A DNA stretch of 64,000 nucleotides from Gyrodactylus bullatarudis (taxonomy: Eukaryota > Platyhelminthes > Monogenea > Gyrodactylidea > Gyrodactylidae): positions 1-64,000 of the forward strand of contig SSNU01000082.1 of the NCBI GenBank assembly GCA_012064415.1. Direction: 5' to 3'. Made by a program: the position numbers and the translations under genes. Every line of letters starts with the position of its first letter. Within the stretch, counting starts at the first letter, position 1. The notes under the pieces were generated by a model. That model saw only the letters and a program-made list of their open reading frames with translations, did no database searches and had not been told where the DNA came from. Below, in pieces: positions 56,410-64,000 of this stretch.

Positions 56410-59400
56410 TTTAGATAATTAATTTATATTCGTTAAAGTTTTTTTGGTGACGAGAGATAAACGCTTAAATCTTTTAGTATCTCTAATTGGATGCGGAGAA
56501 ATCACACATCTTCCCCTGGACATAAGACTCAGCGTGTATCTAATTTATAAGCTAGTAAAGAAAATTTCCAAACGCGTCCAACGCTTAAAAGACCCCTGGA
56601 CCAACTCCCAAAGTCTATCAATTTTCAAGATTTAAAGATATTCTCGATTTCAAGGTCTGAGAGGAATCAAACTTTGATTTTCGGGGTCCTCATTAGACAA
56701 GGAAAATAATTATTCTTATTCAATTTTTGAAGAAAACCGTCTTCTTGAATCGATCTTAATTTATCAACTTCCAAACAGTAGAAATATTCGAAAAATGGAG
56801 GGTTTTCTAAGTTCTCTATTTTGTCAATTGGTGATGTTTTTGAATTTAATTTTTCTTAAATCCTAATTTCCTAATTATTTATGTCCGAAACTTATAACAT
56901 GCATCCGAGCTATTTAGCTAAATGTCAGTCTAAAAAATTAGGCAAAGAAGAGAGGATAAATCTAATTATTTTTTAACATGGAAAGAACGTGAAATCACAC
57001 CAATCAATTTTGTAAGAATGTTTGTGCAAAAGAATCATTATCGTAAGATCCAGTTTATTTTCAAGCACAAATATTAAAATAATTAGACAAGGGGAAGCAG
57101 AGCTAACCAAACATTAATCTTTTCAATTTGTTCAACAGTTGGCAGTTGCAAAAACTTCCAAGGCATTAACCGGGTTCACACTTTGATCGAAATCAAAGAG
57201 ATTAGAAAGTAGATAAAATAAAAGATACTCTTTGTCACTGGTACATTGGAAAAAGGGCTCAGGAAACATGGAAGTAACTGACTAACTAATAAAATAAGTA
57301 TTTGAGATTATTCAGGAGTTGTATAAAATCCAATATACTGAATAAATCATTATTACAGCTTAATTTCTGACAAATGGCAAAATAAATAAGCCAACATAGT
57401 CTCAGTAGTATCTATCTATAGATTTATTCAGATTTGACAAGAGGAAAAATACATAAAATAGACAGGCAAATCTCAATGTCACATTTCATAATTACACAGT
57501 TGTAATCAATTGTTGTTTTATTTCAAGTTGATTCTTCTAATTTATTAATTTTTCGAAAATAATTAGTAGGGTAGGGGACTGGCTGTCTGTACACACTGTA
57601 CAGGGTAAAAACTGATTCCAAATCTGCGCTCAGAACAAATGTATTATATAATCCAAAAATGTTGCATTCCAGTTTGATGCAGTTCGTGAATTTATTCAAG
57701 CCAATATCTCATAATAATAATAATAATTACTAAGCCGGGGAAGATAGCTCAAAAGTATGAGGCAATGTTCTGTGCAGATTATTTCTACCTACGTTTAAAA
57801 TTGTATAAAATGCGATAATGATCAAATTTTAAAAATCTTATTATTTCCATCTGTCGAGGATACTGTCAAAATTGTATAGAGTTAACAGGAATAAAGTGTT
57901 ATTTTGCTAGACTGTTCATTGATCTGAGGTATTCATAGTTATTAGAATCTGCAGACAGTCTCATGTCACATCCACTGAGACGTCCGGCGGAGGCTCTGAA
58001 GAGAAAAGGGTTGAGATGTTTGAGGGGGACTCCTTACTTTGATGGACACTTCTAAGATCCATCCTGTTTCTCAGATAAATCCAAATATACCCCTCTCTAC
58101 AACCAGATTATCACAGGAAATACTTCAAGTATGCCTGATGAATAAATAAATTTTCTTCAAAATCTTTATAAGCTTTGTATTTTTATGCAACTCTTTTGAG
58201 AAAATAACATAAAAATTTATTGGTTCAAGATAATTTTCTCATGAATTATTCATCTTAAAAAACCTACGAGTAGGAAAAATGTCAGCGCATCAATACTCTT
58301 TTTCTCTCTATATATATTGGAGAAAAAAGTTCTAACTCCTCTGAAAGCCTTCTCAGATAGCAGTAGAGAAATATATTGACAAGGTAATAATCAAGTATTA
58401 GGAAATTCAATTACAGAAAGGATTAGGGTAATCTTCCTAATTCACATAAACAATGAAGGAATCTGTTTTGCTCAATCAATCTGGCTTGTTCTGAAAGTCC
58501 TATTCAATAAAAAGGCCAATTGTATAAATTCTAAATTCACCACTAATCACTCGATGCTCATCTCTGAGGCATTTTAGATGAATTGAGCAATCGCTTATTT
58601 ATTCCTATAATCGATTCGACATTGACCTTGTTAGTTTTACATTTAGCGGGAACAAGGAACCTGTACAGTGTATCTAGAGTATTATCTGACAATTACAAGT
58701 TTTCTTTAAAAATATATATATAATCATCATCATAAATCTACTTGCAAGTAGATTCACGAATATATACTAAATAATGTTTTTACGCATTCAAGTATAAATT
58801 ACCCTAATTAACAATATACTACCTCCGACAGATAAATTATGATAATCTCCAGAGATTATCATCTCTTCCAAACTTTCTGTTCCATTTTAAGTTTTGTTTT
58901 ATTCCTAATGCTCTCTGATACAGATCAAAAATAAATTTAGCTTAAACTTTTTTCATTTTTCTAAAATCACCCCAAAGGAAATTTCAACTCTTTACTTCGA
59001 ATCAATTATTCTCATTTCAAAATTCCCCTATTATTGAATGGGGAAACTTGAATAATTCAAATTCTTTATGCAACCTACATAAGTTTAAGAAAGATTGAAA
59101 GTGAACTTTCTCCTTATATAGAACCTTTGGATGGAAAAAACCCTTACGCGAATCTAGATTCTTACAAATTTTTGCTATCCTTAAAAAAGATTTATTTCTT
59201 GTTTCTCAAGATCGAAATAGTGAAATAAGAAGAGTTGTTAACAATGTCCTTGTAGTTTGTAAAAATTTAATTTAATAATTATTTAATATCCCTATTAAAA
59301 CCTGTACGCCGTGGCTAAAAAGTTAAAAGTTGTTTTTAAAAAGTAGGCCCGATAATGAATACAAAATAATCTCCTTGAAAGCAGCTTACTCGGAAATTAT

Positions 59401-59639
59401 CATTCTTCGTGACGTCGAAAATCTGATGGAGTCGGAACTTGAAGGATAAAATATGGAAGACCATGCAAAGCCGTAAAATATCAAGCGCTGAAAAAAGGGT
59501 AGAGAAATAATTAAATTAAATAATTTCTTATTATTAAAAAAAAATATTTGGCGTGATTTTTTGAAAAAAAATTTCTTTTGGAGTGAATATTGGAAAAAAA
59601 ATTACTTGAGGGTGATTTTTGGAATTAAGAGATTTATTC
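56410..59639. other. AT-rich non-coding region with one dispersed repeat
   Basis: About 3.2 kb. 56646-56750 is the second copy of the repeat at 39420. The plus-strand open frame 56444-56635 overlaps the MITE border and is not credible. Nothing else was recognised. Confidence 0.45.
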
Positions 59640-60592
59640 AACGTATAAAAAGTTACTATTAAACCATGTAATTTTTATATTTTGCTTAGATACCCCAAAT
59701 CGCAATTGAAAATGACGACTTTTGAATTAGCGTCAACAATAAGATGTTCCAATAAAAATATTTTTAAATAAATAAGAAAGGATGCCGAGAAAATTTTTGA
59801 GGAATAAGCGCTTTATTTCAGGCATACTCTTCAGCCTCTTACATGCCAAATATATAGTAAAAAACAAAGAAAAATATAAATAAATCTGATTGGCTCTCAT
59901 AATGATCAGGGTGGGTCACATTTCTCATGCATATATGATATGAAAGTATACAAGGTCAGGCATAAACTTAGAGTGTAGTTTAATCTTTACATATGGGGTC
60001 TGTGTAAAGTATAAATTGTATATAGCATTGATCATCATGATAACAATAATAATGTTGGAACACATGTAATAAGTCAGGGATACTATAGATTTCACTCTCA
60101 ATTTTGTTGGCTGAAGTATTTGGTAATTTTGTTAGAGTTATTTTCTACATCTGAACGCCTCATTCTTTTCCTTGATTCTTGAGGTTGGCTACTAGCCTGA
60201 GCTGAGGATGGATTTCTATTGTTCACATTTGGCCAATTAAGACCAAGCGGTTTTATTATTTTCTTCTGTTTGCATAGGCTAGGGTTTTCTTTCTTGATGA
60301 AGAAGGCTTTGGCGGTTTGCACAACTGACTGATGATATTAAAAGTCATTCTCATACCCTAAAAATATTTTTACTGTAAATATAAATTTTGTGTCATTTGA
60401 ATGCAGTTTTAAATAGAAATAGGTATTTTTAATCAGCACTGGATATTCTAGTAAAAAATTCCGATTAATTTGGGATATGTTGAAGATGTTTGTGAAAATG
60501 GGATTTTGGGGTATCAGAGAATTTAAAATTTGGAATTTAAATTTCATAAACGGCATCTTCCAAGTTAGACCTAACAGATTCGCATTGCAGCA
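59640..60592 (-). repeat. Dispersed repeat, copy split by a Penelope-like fragment
   Basis: Block B (59640-59737) and block A (60383-60592) match 51839-52161 in inverted orientation and in the same order on the minus strand, but here about 640 bases lie between them. That insert holds a Penelope-like tail (60098-60322) and a segment at 59806-59860 that resembles the arms of the 46850 element. Confidence 0.68.
60098..60322 (-). pseudogene. Penelope-like element tail, degenerate
   Basis: Reads AKAFFIKKENPSLCKQKKII followed by a Ser/Gln-rich stretch and SRKRMRRSDVENN, ending near ITKYFSQQN. The order matches the C-terminus of the GIY-YIG fragment at 47006-47392 (AEAYLINLEKPNLCVQKNHV, KKRMRVEVE, ITDFYTHTQ). 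The GIY-YIG core itself is absent upstream. Confidence 0.7.
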
Positions 60593-61625
60593 GAAACATT
60601 GTTCGGAAAATAATACATATTATATTTTTGTCTTGAGCTCTTGTTAATCTTGGACTGAATTATGATACATACCCTCTGTGTATTAACAATATGATATCAG
60701 AGATTATTACATTATATTTCATCAATAATTCATCTTGTGGCAAATAATAGTTTAGATCAATAAAAATAATAATGAAAGAAAAACAAACAGAAAAAATCCA
60801 GTTAAACTTATCAAAATTCCTTATCCATTGGCGGAATACTTTAATGCAGACTTGGTCGACCACTAATTGAATAGATAAATGAAAATTTTTGACAGACGAT
60901 ACGAAGCAGTACCGTTTTTACTTTCAATTTATTTCCTCCGTTCATGTTTCAAAATTGATACATACTAATTTTAATTGTATTTACATGTACGATATGCTAT
61001 TCAAATCATCCAGCTGCCCTCTTAATAGTTATAATAGTTATATTCTAATTTCTTAACTAAAAACTATGTGTACATCAGATTTCGTAGTGTACAAAGGCTT
61101 GAGTTTCATGAAATGGAAAATAGTCGGAATAGTATTGGTCGAGAGAATTCGACCAATCAGAGTAAACTTGAACACATTTAGTTTGATAATTTATTGTACT
61201 GCTTTTCGAGCAATAACTACGGATATTTTTTTAATATGGACTATAATATTTCAAGTAATGATAACTAACAAGAATATGGTTCAATGCAAAAATTTTATTG
61301 ACGAAAAAATGATTTGAACATCCACACTAGCATCAATAAATTCCACTTATGATCTGGATAGTGTCTAATTTGTATCGAAAAAATTATATTGAAATTCCTG
61401 AAAGACGATGTATGAAACATGCTGATCGATTGTAACATCTTGGATAAGATTTCATATTTTTTTAATAATTGGAATAAAAAGAAGATTCGAGATAAATGTG
61501 AGTCACTTTTTGTCAACCAAATTTTAAATATATAATTTTCACGGCTTGTTTAACCCTATAAAGTCCCAGAGAACATTTTTCCATAACTCACATTCAATCG
61601 CTCGAAATTTAAAAAAATGTCTCCA
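60593..61625. other. AT-rich non-coding region
   Basis: About 1 kb without a recognisable feature except a short inverted motif near 61135-61165 (TTGGTCGAGAGAATTCGACC) that recalls the foldback family at 45530. Confidence 0.4.
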
Positions 61626-61778
61626 TCAAGTATCTTTATTGTTTGATAGTTTTTTTCCATATTTATTATTAGATCATCAGCTAGGATAAAATTAATTCAA
61701 GATTGAGTATTGATAATTTATTCATTGTACATCGTCATCATTACTCGTTGGGATATATAATTTATGCTATAAAAATTT
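61626..61778 (+). repeat. 153-bp direct repeat, copy 1
   Basis: Identical by eye to 62057-62209 at a constant offset of 431 bases. Starts TCAAGTATCTTTATTG. Either a partial tandem duplication or a very small LTR-like pair; it lacks TG..CA ends. Confidence 0.85.
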
Positions 61779-62056
61779 AAGTTGAAGAATAGAAATGTAA
61801 CGAATTTTAACCTTTTTTCCGTGAAATTTCCACATATAATTTTGATAACAATGATGTGTGAGATCTAAAAAACTGAAAATTCGTTTTTAATCCCATGCAT
61901 AGTCGTGCATTGCCCATTTTCTCTAAATTCTCTTGTAGTGGTATTACAAAATTTAACAGAAATGATCCTAACATGATTCTATTACTGTTTTCATTGTAAA
62001 GCCATTGAGTAGGTTTTTAAAGTAGGTTGAAAATTTGTTACATTTAATGTATATTT

Positions 62057-62209
62057 TCAAGTATCTTTATTGTTTGATAGTTTTTTTCCATATTTATTAT
62101 TAGATCATCAGCTAGGATAAAATTAATTCAAGATTGAGTATTGATAATTTATTCATTGTACATCGTCATCATTACTCGTTGGGATATATAATTTATGCTA
62201 TAAAAATTT
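62057..62209 (+). repeat. 153-bp direct repeat, copy 2
   Basis: Second copy of 61626-61778, separated from it by 278 unique bases. Confidence 0.85.
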
Positions 62210-64000
62210 TTATAAAGGCTGTGTGAGTTGATTTGATCACTCTCTCTCTCTCTCTGTGATGTATAGAATACCTTTTCCTACGCAAATGTAATTATGAATA
62301 TCTAGAAGAACAATAACATATTGATGATTTTTATAGCCGATAAATCTCATAGAAAACAACTCCTTCTCAATTTATCTCTTATTGTTATCTACATTAAGGA
62401 GTAGTAGGTTGATTTCCTTATGCACTCTTCTCATTTTGGTCTGTGAGTTTTCTCTTCTTTGGGAAAAAATATGCAAACATTTCAAGGAAACAATATGTGT
62501 GTGTTTGTAGCTGAAAGATCAGTAACATCATCAAATATTGATAGAACATAAAATGGGAAAAACACAATAATAATAGTAGTAATAATCTTATCTTGTGGTT
62601 ATTGTATCAACAAAGGATATTACAGATATAGATATCCCTAGTGGAAGTGAGACAAATATACAAATTTCTAGTCCTCTCTTTATGTGTGTATATATTTACA
62701 CATTTTTGAGGAAGTAAACACGATGTCACAAGTTTAAATAATGTACTCTTCCATCATCGAGCATAACCATACAACTAATTGGACCATCAATGTTGTCCGT
62801 GAATTAGTTCATTCAAACGACCGTTTATAAAATTAGGAGAATCTTAATTTTTCTCGTAGGAGAGTGATTTTAGGAAACCAATAATCACCAAGAAATTGTC
62901 ATTATTATCATGGATCGTCAAAGCTTCACTAATTTTCAAGAAGTAAAAATGATCATGAAGTTGAAATTCAATTTTTTCTACATGATCGAATTCTTCGACT
63001 AATCGTGATCCAAAGAAATCAACTGTGGATCACTCTCTCACATTAAAATTTTCAACTCAAAGTTCAGAAAAATGAAAGCTTGGCGCTAACTAGAGACGGG
63101 GTCTTTACGAGTTACAATGTTAAGTTAAAATACTAAATAAAAAGTGATTGGTTCCTTCAAGGGGGTCCGAGTAACTTTATGTATTTTAATTGTAAAATTT
63201 TAGGGTTTTTCTGTATATTTTCTCCATAGGCCAAAATGCTCAATCATGATTAAACAATAGAAGTTTTTTTTTACAGTTTTTCTAAAACGATGGAATTCGA
63301 CAATATTATTAAATATACCTTAATCGGCCTATCAAGTCCTGTACTATTAAGTGAAAAAAGTCAAGATATCATGAAAATGAAATTCTTGAGGCTGAATTCA
63401 CTTTGAGAACCTAGGAGGTTGGTGCTGTGAACACTCAAAAAGACAATTATTTCCTTAATGCACAATACTCACTTTTTATCAAGACCCTTTTACAAATCAA
63501 AGTAAATGTTCTTGAGTTGAATTTTTTTCTCGAGTTGGCGCCAGATTTCCTGATTTATTTTTGAACTGTGGGCTGGAAATTGTTTTGATTGCTTAAAAAA
63601 GAAAGGTTGATCAAAAGATGTTGATTTTAGGCTGAAATTTACCAAATGAACTTAAATAAATTACAGCAAAGTGTTCAATATAATAAATAACTTTAAGAGA
63701 ATCCCAGTTTTTTCCATAAAAAGATGAGTAAGAGATTCCAAATTCGTCCATATTTTAGTCTGTGTATCAACAAGCAGTATCTTCTTTTCCAACAGTAAAT
63801 GGAACTAGAAGAGGAATTAGGTACAATGACAAGGTATCTCTCTATCCCAAGTCTGATGATGAATATTGAACATGACTGACTTAATTTTACATGATTGTAT
63901 GAATGGATTTCCTTCATTTAACTTGAGTAGAAAAGTTTCTCTTGCTGGATTTTGGCGCTGATATGATTCACGTAATTTATCAAAATCATATTTTTAGTTA
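62210..64000. other. AT-rich non-coding region to window end
   Basis: Has a (CT)n run near 62240. The word GATATGATTCACGTAAT near 63960 also occurs near 46442, so the window may end inside a dispersed repeat. No gene was recognised. Confidence 0.45.

Noticed and set aside
1..64000. CRISPR arrays, bacterial operons or ribosome binding sites
   Set aside because: No regularly spaced repeats, and all genes are spliced and eukaryotic in type.

Overview
This is a eukaryotic, animal-type nuclear window. It is AT-rich, every host gene is split by spliceosomal introns, and the gene set is metazoan: a COUP-TF-like nuclear receptor, a GRB7/10/14-like RA-PH-SH2 adaptor, an EGF-like transmembrane ligand, GRAMD1/Aster, COG7, MCM6, RAB18, IWS1, OTUB1, a SEC14L protein with a GOLD domain, and a MADS-box factor. 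The most telling trait is intron size. Many introns, placed by conserved protein alignment and reading phase, are only 23-36 nt long, close to the lower limit of spliceosomal introns. From memory, introns this short are characteristic of the simplified parasitic spiralians (dicyemids; orthonectids are also compact). I infer such an animal but cannot prove it from one window.

Layout. 1-37.6 kb is gene-dense. Minus-strand cluster: OTUB1 (305-1113), an unrecognised small protein (1440-2043) and an EGF-like membrane protein (2045-2609), almost abutting. Then a soluble double cytochrome b5 (+, 2808-3404), GRAMD1-like sterol-transfer protein (-, 3796-10802), a small type I membrane protein (+, 11345-11968), the nuclear receptor (+, 12421-17220), a MADS-box gene (-, 18613-20188), MCM6 (-, 20330-22895), RAB18 (+, 22984-23708), SEC14L/GOLD (+, 24319-26383), the RA-PH-SH2 adaptor (+, 26847-31175), COG7 (-, 32698-35565) and IWS1 (+, 35646-37616). 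MCM6/RAB18 and COG7/IWS1 are head to head with about 80-100 bp between start codons. Housekeeping genes have tiny introns, whereas signalling and transcription genes keep introns of 0.5-2.8 kb.

37.6-64 kb has no host gene that I can recognise. It is AT-rich spacer studded with mobile DNA: a full-length Tc1/mariner element with an intact DD34E transposase whose boundaries are fixed by an empty-site copy of its target 2.9 kb away; remnants of a reverse transcriptase; three Penelope-like C-terminal remnants (one with a GIY-YIG domain), two of them set between long inverted repeats; a 354-bp element with 89-bp perfect terminal repeats and a 9-bp target duplication; and several other foldback repeats. 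Similar foldback elements sit in a GRAMD1 intron and between the adaptor gene and COG7.

Exon coordinates were derived by hand from splice signals, phase and family conservation. No transcript data were available.
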